From Methylobacterium gregans (lineage in GTDB: Bacteria > Pseudomonadota > Alphaproteobacteria > Rhizobiales > Beijerinckiaceae): DNA of 64,000 bases. The notes below the pieces were generated by a model, which searched no databases, was not told the DNA's origin, and saw nothing but the letters and a program-made list of their open reading frames with translations. Positions within the stretch are counted from its first letter, which is position 1. The number at the start of each line of letters is the position of its first letter. The DNA lies in the NCBI RefSeq assembly GCF_022179245.1, contig NZ_BPQM01000008.1, positions 18,267-82,266 on the forward strand, in the 5' to 3' direction. The translations under genes were made by a program, and so were the position numbers. Shown in pieces: positions 7,225 to 16,029 of this stretch.

Positions 7225-10209
7225 TCACTCTGCGGCGACGGGTACCGTGTGAACAGCCGTCACCCGGGCCGCGCAGAACTTGAACTCCGGGATCTTGCCC
7301 ATCGGGTCGAGCGCCGGGTTGGTCAGCAGGTTGGCGGCCGCCTCGGCGTAGCAGAAGGGCATGAAGATCATGCCCGTCGGCACGTCGCGGTCGGAGCGCA
7401 CCTTCAGCTCGACGGCGCCGCGGCGCGTCTCGAGCCGCATCGTGTCGCCCGGCTCCAGACCCAGGCGATAGAGTTCCTTCGGCGCCATAAAGGCCACGGC
7501 CTCGGGTTCCAGCGCGTCGAGAACGCCGGCCCGCCGGGTCATCGAGCCGGTATGCCAGTGCTCCAGCACGCGCCCCGTCGAGAGCACCATCGGGAACTCG
7601 GCGTCCGGCACCTCGTCCGGCGGCACGATGGCGGCCGGCACGATCCTGGCGCGGCCGCTCTCGGTCGGGAAGCCGGCGTAGAAGATGATCTCGTTGCCGG
7701 GCTGGTCGGGCGCGTCGACCGGGTAGGTCACCGCCCCCTCGCGCTCTAGGCGCTCCCAGGTGATGTTGGCGAGCGAGGGCATCACCTGCGCCATCTCGGT
7801 GAAGATGTCGGCCGGTCCCGTGTAGGTCCAGGGCAGGCCCATGCGCCGGGCCAGTTCCTGGATGATCCACCAGTCCTGGCGCGCGTCGCCGGGCGGCGCG
7901 ACGACGGGCTGGGCGATCTGCACGCGCCGGTCGGTGTTGGTGAAGCTGCCCGCCTTCTCGGCGAAGGCGGAGGCCGGCAGCACCACGTCGGCGTGGAAGG
8001 CCGTCTCGGTCAGGAAGAGGTCCTGCACCACGAGGTGGTCGAGCATCGCGAGCGCGTGCCGGGCGTGGTTGAGGTCGGGATCGGACATCGCCGGGTTCTC
8101 GCCCTCGACGAACATGCCGCGGATCTCGCCCGCATGGATCGCCCGCATGATCTCGACGACGGTCAGGCCCCGCTGCGGGTCGAGGGACTGGCCCCAGAAC
8201 TCCTCGAAGAGCTGACGCACCGCCGCCTTCTCGACCGACTGGTAGTCGGGATAGACCATCGGGATCAGGCCGGCATCGGAGGCGCCCTGCACGTTGTTCT
8301 GGCCGCGCAGCGGGTGCAGGCCCGTGCCGGGGCGCCCGATCTGCCCGGTGATGAGGGCCAGCGCGATCAGGCAGCGGGAATTGTCCGTGCCGTGGACGTG
8401 CTGGCTGACGCCCATGCCCCAGAAGATGATCGAGGACTTGGCCCGCGCGTAGAGGCGCGCGACCTCCCGCAGGGTCTCGGCGTCGATGCCGCAGACGGGC
8501 GCCATCTTCTCCGGGGTGAAGTCGACGATCTTCTCCTTCAGCGCCTCGAAGTTCTCCGTGTAGCCGGCGATGTACTGCTCGTCGTAGAGCTTCTCCTCCA
8601 CGATGACGTTCAGCATCGCGTTCAGCATCGCGACGTCGGTGCCGTTGCGGAAGGCGAGGTGCCTGTAGGCGTGGCGCGAGAGCGTCTGCCGCCGCGGATC
8701 CATGATGATCAGCTTGGCGCCGCGCTGCTTCACCGCGTTCTTGAGGAAGGTCGCGGCGACCGGGTGGTTCACGGTCGGGTTGGCGCCGATGACGATGATC
8801 ACCTCGGCGTCGAGCGCCGCCGAGAACGGCGCGGACACCGCGCCCGAGTTCAGCCCCTCCATCAGGGCCGCCACCGACGAGGCGTGGCAGAGGCGCGTGC
8901 AATGGTCGACGTTGTTCGAGCCGAAGCCCAGCCGCACCAGCTTCTGGAAGAGGTAGGCCTCCTCGTTCGAGCCCTTGGCCGAGCCGAAGCCGGCGAGCGC
9001 CTTCGCCCCGTGCGTGTCGCGGATCCGGACGAGCCCGGCGGCGGCGCGGTCGAGCGCCTCCTCCCAGGTCGCCTCGCGGAAATGCGTCCAGGGATTGGCC
9101 GGATCGACCTGGTCGTTGGCGTCCTTGCCCACGTTGTCGAGGCGGATCAGCGGCTTCGTCAGCCGGTGGGGATGGTGGACGTAGTCGAAGCCGAAGCGGC
9201 CCTTGACGCAGAGGCGGTTGTGGTTCGCCGGGCCGTTCAGGCCCTCGGCGTAGACGATCTTCTCGTCCTTGACCTTGTAGGAGATCTGGCAGCCGACGCC
9301 GCAATAGGGGCAGAGCGACTTGACCTCACGGTCGGGATAGACCGTCCGGGTGTTGTGCTCGGCGTCGAGATAGGCCGAGGGCATGAGCGCGCCCGTGGGG
9401 CAGGCCTGCACGCACTCGCCGCAGGCGACGCAGGTCGAGCCGCCCATCGGGTCGTCGAAGTCGAACACGACCTTCGCGCCGGCCGCCCGGTAGGCCATGC
9501 CGATCACGTCGTTGACCTGGACCTCGCGGCAGGCGCGGACGCAGAGGTTGCACTGGATGCAGGCGTCGAGATTGACGCTCATGGCGGGGTGGCTGAAGTC
9601 GCCGGTCCAGCGCTCGGCCGTGGGGAAACGGCTCTCGCTGATCTCGACGTGATCGGCCTGGATCCAGAAATGCGAGGTCGGATCGTGCGAGGTCGCCCGC
9701 TCCGGCTGGTCGGCGACGAGCAGTTCCAGCACCATGGCGCGGGCCTTGGTCGCCCGCTCGGTGGCGGACTTCACCTTCATGCCGACCGCCGGCGTGCGCT
9801 TGCACGAGGCGGCGAGCACGCGCTCGCCCTCGATCTCGACCATGCAGGCCCGGCAATTGCCGTCCGGCCGGTAGCCGGGCTCGGGCTTGTGGCAGAGATG
9901 CGGGATGTGCGTGCCGAGCCGCTTGGCGACCGCCCAGATCGTCTCGCCGGGCTGCGCCTCGACTTGGCGGCCGTCGAACTCGAACTGGATCGTCGGGGGC
10001 GCCGTCGGGCGATCGGTGAGGCCGAACAGCCCGGAGGGCTCGGGCGCGGCCTGGCCGCCGGCCTTCACGCCCTGCGTGTAGGAACTGGCCGCGGCAGGAC
10101 CCGCGCCGGGCGCGGGCCCGCCGGCATCCTGGGGCGCGGCGGCCCGGATCTCGGCCTTCTCGACCTTGTCGTCGGTCTTGCCGCCGTGCGTGTGGGGTGC
10201 GTTGCTCAT
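7225..10209 (-). CDS. fdh1A: Formate dehydrogenase alpha subunit (tungsten/molybdenum, Fdh1 type)
   Basis: 994 aa, the usual size for the Fdh1 catalytic subunit. It oxidises formate to CO2 and passes electrons to the beta subunit for NAD+ reduction, in the cytoplasm. Order of domains: a [2Fe-2S] NuoG-like domain (Cys106, 119, 122, 136); two ferredoxin clusters (Cys217/220/223/227 and 260/263/266/270); a molybdopterin-domain [4Fe-4S] (Cys300, 303, 307 and 334); then the pterin-binding dehydrogenase domain with the metal-ligand Cys441 followed by His442 (RLCHASS), where selenoenzymes have Sec. The C-terminal molybdopterin dinucleotide-binding domain is complete. It lies 55 bp downstream of fdh1B on the same strand. 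Assignment to tungsten follows characterised Methylobacterium Fdh1 and is inferred. Confidence 0.95.
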   Translation of the reverse strand: MSNAPHTHGGKTDDKVEKAEIRAAAPQDAGGPAPGAGPAAASSYTQGVKAGGQAAPEPSGLFGLTDRPTAPPTIQFEFDGRQVEAQPGETIWAVAKRLGTHIPHLCHKPEPGYRPDGNCRACMVEIEGERVLAASCKRTPAVGMKVKSATERATKARAMVLELLVADQPERATSHDPTSHFWIQADHVEISESRFPTAERWTGDFSHPAMSVNLDACIQCNLCVRACREVQVNDVIGMAYRAAGAKVVFDFDDPMGGSTCVACGECVQACPTGALMPSAYLDAEHNTRTVYPDREVKSLCPYCGVGCQISYKVKDEKIVYAEGLNGPANHNRLCVKGRFGFDYVHHPHRLTKPLIRLDNVGKDANDQVDPANPWTHFREATWEEALDRAAAGLVRIRDTHGAKALAGFGSAKGSNEEAYLFQKLVRLGFGSNNVDHCTRLCHASSVAALMEGLNSGAVSAPFSAALDAEVIIVIGANPTVNHPVAATFLKNAVKQRGAKLIIMDPRRQTLSRHAYRHLAFRNGTDVAMLNAMLNVIVEEKLYDEQYIAGYTENFEALKEKIVDFTPEKMAPVCGIDAETLREVARLYARAKSSIIFWGMGVSQHVHGTDNSRCLIALALITGQIGRPGTGLHPLRGQNNVQGASDAGLIPMVYPDYQSVEKAAVRQLFEEFWGQSLDPQRGLTVVEIMRAIHAGEIRGMFVEGENPAMSDPDLNHARHALAMLDHLVVQDLFLTETAFHADVVLPASAFAEKAGSFTNTDRRVQIAQPVVAPPGDARQDWWIIQELARRMGLPWTYTGPADIFTEMAQVMPSLANITWERLEREGAVTYPVDAPDQPGNEIIFYAGFPTESGRARIVPAAIVPPDEVPDAEFPMVLSTGRVLEHWHTGSMTRRAGVLDALEPEAVAFMAPKELYRLGLEPGDTMRLETRRGAVELKVRSDRDVPTGMIFMPFCYAEAAANLLTNPALDPMGKIPEFKFCAARVTAVHTVPVAAE

Positions 10210-10264
10210 GCGTCCGCTCCAGGCTGGGGCGTCGGTTTCGGGTTCGCGCTCAGGCTCGTGGTCG

Positions 10265-11980
10265 TCATTCGGCCGCCACGGCGCGCGGGCCCGGGAAGAG
10301 GTCCGGGAAGTACTTGATCACGGTGCTGACCGGGTTCGAGGCCGCCTGGCCGAGGCCGCAGATCGAGGCGTCGCGCATGCACTGCGCCAGCTCGCCGAGG
10401 AGTTCGGTGTCCCAGACGCCGTTCTCCATCAGCATGCGGGCCTTCTGCGTGCCGGAGCGGCAGGGCGTGCACTGCCCGCAGCTCTCGTCCTCGAAGAAGC
10501 GCATCAGGTTGAGCGCGGCGCCGCGCACGTCGTCCTGATCGGACAGGACCACGACCGCGGCCGAGCCGATGAAGCAGCCGTATTTCTCGAGCGTGCCGAA
10601 ATCGAGCGGGATGTCGCTCATCGAAGCCGGCAGGATGCCGCCCGAGGCGCCGCCCGGCAGGTAGGCCGCGAAGGTGTGGCCCTCCGCCATGCCGCCGCAA
10701 TGCTCGTCGATCAGCTCCTGGATGGTGAGGCCGGCGGGCGCCAGCTTCACGCCCGGCTCCCGCACACGCCCCGACACGGAGTAGGAGCGCAGGCCGACGC
10801 GGCCGTTGCGGCCGTGGCTCTTCCACCAGCCGGCACCGCGCTCCAGGAGGTCGCGCACCCAGAACAGGGTCTCGACGTTGTTGATGAGCGTCGGGCGGTT
10901 GAAGAGGCCGACCTGGAACGGGAAGGGGGGCTTGTGCCGGGGCAGCCCGCGCTTGCCCTCGAGCGACTCGATGAGCGAGGATTCCTCGCCGCAGATATAG
11001 GCGCCGGCCCCGCGCCGCAGATGGATGCGCGGGCCGCCCGGCGGAAGCTTGGCGATCTCGCGCGCCAGGATCTCGCGGGCGATCGGGTACTCGTCGCGCA
11101 GGTAGATGTAGACGTCCGGCGCCTCGACCACGTGGGCGCCGATCAGCATGCCCTCGAGGAAGCGGTGCGGGTCGGTGTTGAGGTAGAGCTGGTCCTTGAA
11201 GGTGCCGGGCTCGCCCTCGTCGCCGTTCACCGCCATCAGGCGCGGGCCCGGCTCGCCGCGCACCGAGCGCCACTTGCGGCCCGTGGGGAAGCCCGCGCCG
11301 CCGAGGCCGCGCAGGCCGCCGTCGTCGAGCACCGCCAGCACGTCGTCGATCGAGAGCTCCCCGCTGCGGATCCGCTCCAGCGTGGCGTAGCCGCCCTCCG
11401 CCCGGTAGGCCGCGTAGTCGGTGTAGGCCGGGATGTGGGCGTGGGTGTCCTCGGCCTCGACCGCCGCCGTCACGGAGGCCAGGTCCGCGCGGTGCAGGAA
11501 GTTGTGCCCCACCTCGACGGCCGGGGCGTGGTCGCAGAGGCCGACGCAGGGCGCGCGCACGACGCGCACGTCGCCCTTCAGCTCCGCCCGCAGGGTCTCC
11601 AGCAGCTTCTCGGCACCGAACATCGCGCAGGTGAGGCTGTCGCAGACGCGCACCGTGAGGCGGGGGATGGCGGCCTCGCCCTCCTTCACCACGTCGAAAT
11701 GCGCGTAGAAGGTCGCGGTCTCGAACACCTCCGCGAAGGCGAGGCCCATCTCGTCGGCCAGAGCCGCGAGATGGCCGGAGCTGATCTGGCCGTAGGTGTC
11801 CTGGATCAGGTGCAGGTGCTCGATCAGGAGGTCGCGCTGCCGCGAGCGCGCGCCGAGCAGCGCCTCGATCTCCATCTTCGCGCGCGGCTCGACCTGCCGC
11901 CCCTTCGGCACCGGTCGCGCCCGCTCCCGGCCACGGCCGGGATGCGCGAACTGCCTGACTGTCCCGGGAGCCTCACTCAT
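10265..11980 (-). CDS. fdh1B: Formate dehydrogenase beta subunit (NuoE-NuoF fusion, NAD+ reducing)
   Basis: 571 aa. The N-terminal part is NuoE-like, with [2Fe-2S] ligands Cys113, Cys118, Cys145 and Cys149. The C-terminal part is NuoF-like: the FMN/NAD site GLRGLGGAGFPTGRKW (222-237), YICGEESSLIESLEG, and the [4Fe-4S] motif ESCGQCTPCRSGT with a fourth Cys about 40 residues later. It takes electrons from the alpha subunit and reduces NAD+. The ATG at 11980 is used. This gene precedes fdh1A, the normal fdh1 order. A small unknown gene ends 57 bp upstream on the same strand. Confidence 0.95.
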   Translation of the reverse strand: MSEAPGTVRQFAHPGRGRERARPVPKGRQVEPRAKMEIEALLGARSRQRDLLIEHLHLIQDTYGQISSGHLAALADEMGLAFAEVFETATFYAHFDVVKEGEAAIPRLTVRVCDSLTCAMFGAEKLLETLRAELKGDVRVVRAPCVGLCDHAPAVEVGHNFLHRADLASVTAAVEAEDTHAHIPAYTDYAAYRAEGGYATLERIRSGELSIDDVLAVLDDGGLRGLGGAGFPTGRKWRSVRGEPGPRLMAVNGDEGEPGTFKDQLYLNTDPHRFLEGMLIGAHVVEAPDVYIYLRDEYPIAREILAREIAKLPPGGPRIHLRRGAGAYICGEESSLIESLEGKRGLPRHKPPFPFQVGLFNRPTLINNVETLFWVRDLLERGAGWWKSHGRNGRVGLRSYSVSGRVREPGVKLAPAGLTIQELIDEHCGGMAEGHTFAAYLPGGASGGILPASMSDIPLDFGTLEKYGCFIGSAAVVVLSDQDDVRGAALNLMRFFEDESCGQCTPCRSGTQKARMLMENGVWDTELLGELAQCMRDASICGLGQAASNPVSTVIKYFPDLFPGPRAVAAE

Positions 11981-12037
11981 GGCGCGATCTGGTTTCCAGC
12001 TGTTCGTAAAAGACGGTTGATGCGCCTGACGGCGCGG

Positions 12038-12355
12038 CTACTGGCCGCCGAAGGCGCGAAGCGGCTGCCCGGCCTCGGAACGGTGCTCCATGACGACGGA
12101 CCCCGCCGTCTCGTCCAGGGACGCGATGCGGGGACCGGCAACCGCCCCAAGTTCGACCTCGAAGCTGTCGAGGGCAGCGTTCAACCGGTCCACGACGTTG
12201 TCCAGCGGACCCTGGCCTGCCGCGGACTTGAGCGCTTCGAGCAGGGTGGCGTGAACCTGCCTGACGAGATCCTGCGTGAGCGGCGGCTTCGCATCCGTCG
12301 CATAAGCCCTCGTGACAGCATCTGCCCAGCGTCCGACATCGTGCACGGCGTCCAT
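12038..12355 (-). CDS. Hypothetical protein, 105 aa, upstream of fdh1BA
   Basis: The ATG at 12355 gives 105 mostly helical residues with even codon use (MDAVHDVGRWADAVTRAY, then a long helical middle). An in-frame ATG at 12457 is possible, but it abuts an AT-rich promoter-like segment and encodes a low-quality leader. There is no signal peptide, membrane helix or Cys motif. I do not recognise a family. It lies on the fdh1 strand, 57 bp ahead of fdh1B, with only a short GCGCC/GGCGC hairpin (12022-12035) between them, so it may lead the fdh1 transcript. A role in formate dehydrogenase expression or maturation would be speculation. Confidence 0.5.
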   Translation of the reverse strand: MDAVHDVGRWADAVTRAYATDAKPPLTQDLVRQVHATLLEALKSAAGQGPLDNVVDRLNAALDSFEVELGAVAGPRIASLDETAGSVVMEHRSEAGQPLRAFGGQ

Positions 12356-12466
12356 GGTCAAGCCTGATCGTTCGCAGAGGCGCTCGAGGCGTGCATGGGG
12401 GTATCCATCTCGTGGGCGGAGGGTGCAATCGTTGGCATACCACATGGCAGGTGCCATGGAATGATT

Positions 12467-12493
12467 TTTATATCGCTTTCGGCGGCATTGCAA
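12467..12493 (-). promoter_or_regulatory. Candidate promoter ahead of the fdh1-linked small gene
   Basis: Read on the minus strand: TTGCAA (12493-12488), a 15-nt spacer and TATAAA (12472-12467) inside an AT-rich island unusual for this DNA. The spacer is shorter than ideal. Its position fits transcription of the 105-aa gene and perhaps fdh1BA. Confidence 0.3.
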
Positions 12494-12851
12494 AATGTTG
12501 CCTCGCCGTCCCCCGTCCGTGATCGGCCTCGTTCGGTCCCGCAAGGCCGCAAGACCCGGATCCGCAGGGGCACGATGGACCGATGTTGCTGGGCCACCCT
12601 TGAACGCCTGGCAGGCTGCTCGTCGACAAAGGCGCCTCATCTCCCTGCTTCGGCAGCTGAAGCCTTCGCGTAAGGCCCGCGCACCGTGGCGCAGAATTGT
12701 CCTCATCCGGCAGGGTTGGCCTAGGGCTCAGACCCAGAGAAGCGGTGCGACGAAACCCTCGGCCGGACGAGAGTCCGCAACCCCGGTAAATTCGATGGCC
12801 TCCAGCAACGCATTGGACCCGGCATCAAAAGCTTACGATGGCGACCTGCAG
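12494..12851. other. Gap leading into the IS remnant
   Basis: No complete gene recognised. The last 20 bases or so read in the same frame as the IS5-type fragment that follows, so this stretch is probably decayed IS sequence joined to native intergenic DNA. Confidence 0.3.
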
Positions 12852-13030
12852 ATGATCGACGCTAGCAGCGTGCGGGTGCACCAGCACGCGGCCTGCGCCC
12901 GAAAAGGGTGGCCGATCTGGTGCCATGCGTCGCCCGCGCGGCGGCTTGACGAGCAAGATCCACGCGCGGGTGGATGCCGGGGGCAGGCCCACGGCGCTCA
13001 AGATCACACTCGCAGTCGCTGAGGCAGCGG
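12852..13030 (+). pseudogene. IS5-family transposase fragment, frameshifted
   Basis: MIDASSVRVHQHAACARKG in one frame is followed, after a +1-type shift near 12915-12925, by RGGLTSKIHARVDAGGRP in another. From family knowledge, IS5/IS427 transposases carry exactly this order: an Asp-containing IDSTxVRxHQHA segment, then SRGGLTTKIHAxxDxxGxP. Only about 60 codons survive, without the C-terminal catalytic Glu region. The fragment ends against an oppositely oriented integrase-like fragment. It cannot encode a working transposase. Confidence 0.6.
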
Positions 13031-13216
13031 GCGTGGGTAGGGCTGGACCGCCTTCCGCGCCTCCTTGGTCCGGAAGCTCTTGGTCCAGTTCGCCTTGCCC
13101 GTCCAAGGGGCCGGCATGAAGGGGTGCAACTCGGCGGAAATGACCCGGCGGAAGTAGAGCGCCTCGTTCCGATCCGTGGTGCGGCAGGCCAGCCGTGCCA
13201 TAGCGTTTCGCATCAC
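13004..13216 (-). pseudogene. Possible tyrosine-recombinase N-terminal fragment
   Basis: A 70-codon frame containing NEALYFRRVISAELHPF and then SFRTKEARKA. This pattern (YFRRxIPAxLRPF, then a short segment, then slGTKdxxeA) is typical of the first 50 residues of phage-type tyrosine integrases in alphaproteobacteria. The catalytic domain is absent. The 3' end overlaps the IS5 fragment on the other strand, so one insertion probably cut the other. The match is by pattern only. Confidence 0.3.
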
Positions 13217-13481
13217 CGGCTTGCAGGACCGACGTCTGCTTAAGGTACTGATCTGAGGAGAATTTCAGGCCAAGCAATGGCTTAGCGATAGATGGCGCGC
13301 CAATCCCTTCAATCACTTAGCTGGTTTGTAGCCCTGCTGGCAGCAGGGTTGCGGAAGCAGCGTACGACCCCAGAGCGAATCGTGTGGTCGGATGACGCAT
13401 GCCGGTCGGCCGCCAAGGGTAGAGACCTCGGCCGTCCGATCCCGGCGCCGAGCTCGCCCTTCGAGAGGAGCGAACTGCGCC

Positions 13482-13724
13482 ATGCCGATCAAGGCCCTGA
13501 ACGACCGCAAGAAGCTCTCGTCCGACTTCAACGAGGCCAACGACGCCTTCATCGACGCGGTGCTCGGCGCGCTCCAGGCCGGCGAGATCCCGCTCGATCT
13601 GGCCCGGGCCTACCTCGCCCATCCGGTCGCCATGATGCATGCCGACGGGGCGCAGGCGGTGGCCAACTACTTCGAGCGCATCCTGTCGCAGAAGCCTAAG
13701 ATCGACTGGACGCCCGGAGCCTGA
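13482..13724 (+). CDS. Small conserved-looking protein, 80 aa
   Basis: ATG at 13482 with a good site GAGAGGAG about 12 nt upstream. The 80-aa product is helical with normal codon use (MPIKALNDRKKLSSDFNEAN at the start, KPKIDWTPGA at the end). No known domain, signal peptide or membrane segment is seen. The last 49 bases including the stop are 40/49 identical to 33366-33414, where a remnant of the same kind of 3' end is found. This shows that the sequence has been copied in this genome. Function unknown. Confidence 0.7.
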   Translation: MPIKALNDRKKLSSDFNEANDAFIDAVLGALQAGEIPLDLARAYLAHPVAMMHADGAQAVANYFERILSQKPKIDWTPGA

Positions 13725-13845
13725 GTCGCAGCGCCGGCCGCACGTCACGAGATGCTGGCCGATTGGCTCACCGGCGTCCAGGCCGCACTTGCGCGGGCGC
13801 GGCCCAGGAAGCCGGAGGCCGTGAACGACGCTCCGGGCCCCTCTC

Positions 13846-14040
13846 CTCGCCGTCCTGAGACGGGTACCGTGGGATTCGGGGCCGGATTCGGCGACCGACG
13901 ACCTGCACTGGGCCGGCCGCAGAGAGCGCACTGCGAGCGTGCGCTACGAGCGGCCGCTCGCCGACGTCATAGCCCGATTCCTGCGGCGCCTTGAGACGGC
14001 CGGGTTCGAGTTGATCCCGGCCGATCGACAGGTACCGTAG
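13846..14040 (+). pseudogene. 3' fragment of an unidentified gene
   Basis: An open frame ending in TAG at 14038-14040 encodes coding-quality sequence, for example ERPLADVIARFLRRLETAGF. The frame is open only from 13825 (after a TGA at 13822-13824) and contains no ATG, GTG or TTG before this sequence. It looks like the C-terminus of a protein whose 5' part has been lost. Family not recognised. Confidence 0.3.
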
Positions 14041-14169
14041 CGGTCCGCGGATCGACGGCCCTGCCTAATGGACAGCACGAGTGAGGCCGGTGGAACATGA
14101 TCCGTGGGCTCGGTGCCGGACGGCCCCTCCACCGCACCTACGGCGCGGCTGGAGATCCGCCGGAGACGC

Positions 14170-15411
14170 TCAGACGATGTCGGCTGGCCTCAGCGTCGGC
14201 GTCGTACCGCCGCTGCCCTGGAGGATCAGGGCCGCGTCGGCGCGGCCGTCGCCGGTCTCGTCCACGAACAGGTAGCCGTCCGCGCCAGCCGTCCCGCTCG
14301 TGACGTAGGCGTAGGTGCGGCCGGTCAGGAGCGTGTCGGCGAAGGCCAGGGCACTGTCGAAGTCGTTCACGGTGCTGCTGGTCCCGCTGACGAAGTTCTG
14401 CGCGGTGCCGTCCTCGCCGAGATCAAGCCTGTCCGTACCGGACTGGAAGCCGGAGATCCGGTCGGCGGTGGCCTCGGTCGCGCCCGCGTCGCCATGGGCG
14501 ATGACGAAGAAGTCGGCCCCGCCCCCCGCAATGAGGCTGTCGGCGCCCGCACCGCCGGTGATCGTGTCGGCGGCGCCCGAGCCGACGATGGTGTCGTTGC
14601 CCGCCCCGCCGCTGAAGCGCGAGCCGGCCGCCGCGCCCGTTCCGACGATCAGGTCGCCGCCCTCCCCGCCGTCGAACGCGGCCGGCCCCGAGCCCGCCAC
14701 GATCGTATCGTTGCCCCCGCCGCCATAGACCGTGTCGGAGCCGTCATTGCCGTAGATGAGGTCGTTCCCGAGGTTCCCGTAGATCAGCCCGGTCGCTGAG
14801 CCGGAGGTGCGCGACACGATGGTGTCGTCGCCCTGTCCGCCATAGACCGTGTCGGCCGTGCCGATGAGGTCGATGACATCGTTGCCTTGGTTGCCGTAGA
14901 TCAGGTTGGTGCCCTGGCCGCCCGCGATGACGTCATCGCCGAGATTGCCGAAGATCACTTGGCGGTCGGCACCGGTCGCGAGGCTGTAGTTGATCAGGTC
15001 GTTGCCCTGGCCGCCGTAGACCGTGTCCTGCCCGGCCGGGCCGGCGCTCGTGTCGATCGTATCGTCGCCCTGGTTGCCGTAAATCACGTCGTTGCCGGCC
15101 CCGCCATCGATCAGGTCGCGGCCGAGATTGCCGAAGATCGTGTCGTTGCCCCCGATCGAGTCGATCGTGTCGTCGCCCTGGCCGCCGTAGAGGCGCAGCG
15201 CCCCCGCGCCCGCCGTGCCCGACACGCTGTCGTTACCCTGGTTCCCGTAGATCACGTTGCCGAGCCCGGTCGCGGAGATCTCGAAGGTGTCGTTGCCCTC
15301 GCCCCCGGAGAGCGTGTCGTTCGAGGACAGTCCCGAGAGAACGAAGCGGTCGTTATCCGCCGTTCCCGTCACGGAGATATTGCTCTCCGAAAAAATCAGA
15401 TAGACCGCCAT
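14170..15411 (-). CDS. RTX-type (hemolysin-repeat) calcium-binding protein
   Basis: 413 aa from the ATG at 15411, which has a strong GGAGGAG site just upstream. There is no Sec signal. From about residue 25 to 300 the protein is a run of nonapeptide-like glycine/aspartate repeats, alternating YGNQGNDxI, FGNLGxDxI and YGGQGDDTI types, the parallel-beta-roll Ca2+-binding motif. The C-terminal 110 residues form the non-repetitive region that, in type I secretion substrates, holds the secretion signal, with a DRISGFQSGTDRLDL segment common to this group. It is probably exported by a type I system, but no ABC/HlyD/TolC genes are nearby. No enzymatic domain is seen, so it may be an extracellular adhesin or surface-layer-like protein. 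Confidence 0.85.
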   Translation of the reverse strand: MAVYLIFSESNISVTGTADNDRFVLSGLSSNDTLSGGEGNDTFEISATGLGNVIYGNQGNDSVSGTAGAGALRLYGGQGDDTIDSIGGNDTIFGNLGRDLIDGGAGNDVIYGNQGDDTIDTSAGPAGQDTVYGGQGNDLINYSLATGADRQVIFGNLGDDVIAGGQGTNLIYGNQGNDVIDLIGTADTVYGGQGDDTIVSRTSGSATGLIYGNLGNDLIYGNDGSDTVYGGGGNDTIVAGSGPAAFDGGEGGDLIVGTGAAAGSRFSGGAGNDTIVGSGAADTITGGAGADSLIAGGGADFFVIAHGDAGATEATADRISGFQSGTDRLDLGEDGTAQNFVSGTSSTVNDFDSALAFADTLLTGRTYAYVTSGTAGADGYLFVDETGDGRADAALILQGSGGTTPTLRPADIV

Positions 15412-16029
15412 CGCGAACGCTCCTCCGAAACCGGGCGCTCTTCCGCCGTTCATCTGCCGGCAAGCGCGCGCCTTGCGAAGGTCTTATTCTCGGCTCGCGA
15501 GCACGACGACGGCTATAGAGGGCCGCCACCAGCTCTCAAGGCTTACTACGTTCGGTCCCGAGCGTGGAATTGTGCGCGAAACCATGGAATGCGCGCGCAT
15601 CGAGCGGGATCCTCAAGTCTCGTCCCATGGCACCCTCAGCAAACGACGCCGTCGATAGGTTGCTGCCGAGAAGGAACTCGGATTTGAATATGGTGCGCAC
15701 CCCTGGTTCCACAGGTGACCACTCCCACAAGTGCTCACAGCGTTTCCGGATTTTGGAGGATCAGAGCCGCTGTTGCGATAGCCGCGATCAGGCCAACGCC
15801 ACGATGCATTTTATAGCAAGCTCCGGCAATCCAAGCTCGATACGACTAGGAGCGGGCCATGCAGAACGTCCCGGACGAGGACAGCGGGCAAGGAAGAGCC
15901 CGCCGCGACAGTGCCGGGCGCGCTGAGGAGTTGCGCTCCTGGATACGTGGTGAATAAGCGGAGGTACCCGTATGAGCCCGGCTGCATCAGCTTTCCCCGG
16001 CCGAGGGCGAGTTCGCGAAGGCCTGCGCG
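15412..16029. other. Gap between RTX gene and phage remnant
   Basis: No substantial gene. A 24-codon minus-strand ORF (15735-15809, ATG with GGAG upstream) encodes a hydrophobic peptide starting MHRGVGLIAAIATAALIL, which could be a tiny membrane peptide or the decayed end of one. The rest shows no coding pattern I can support. Confidence 0.3.

Noticed and set aside
7993..12367. Very long open frames on the plus strand opposite fdh1A and fdh1B
   Set aside because: They are antisense shadows produced by GC-rich codon bias; no recognisable domains, and the minus-strand genes are certain.
14170..15360. Regular DNA repeats considered as a CRISPR-like or tandem array
   Set aside because: The periodicity is the protein-level RTX nonapeptide repeat; spacing follows codons and no unique spacers of constant length occur.
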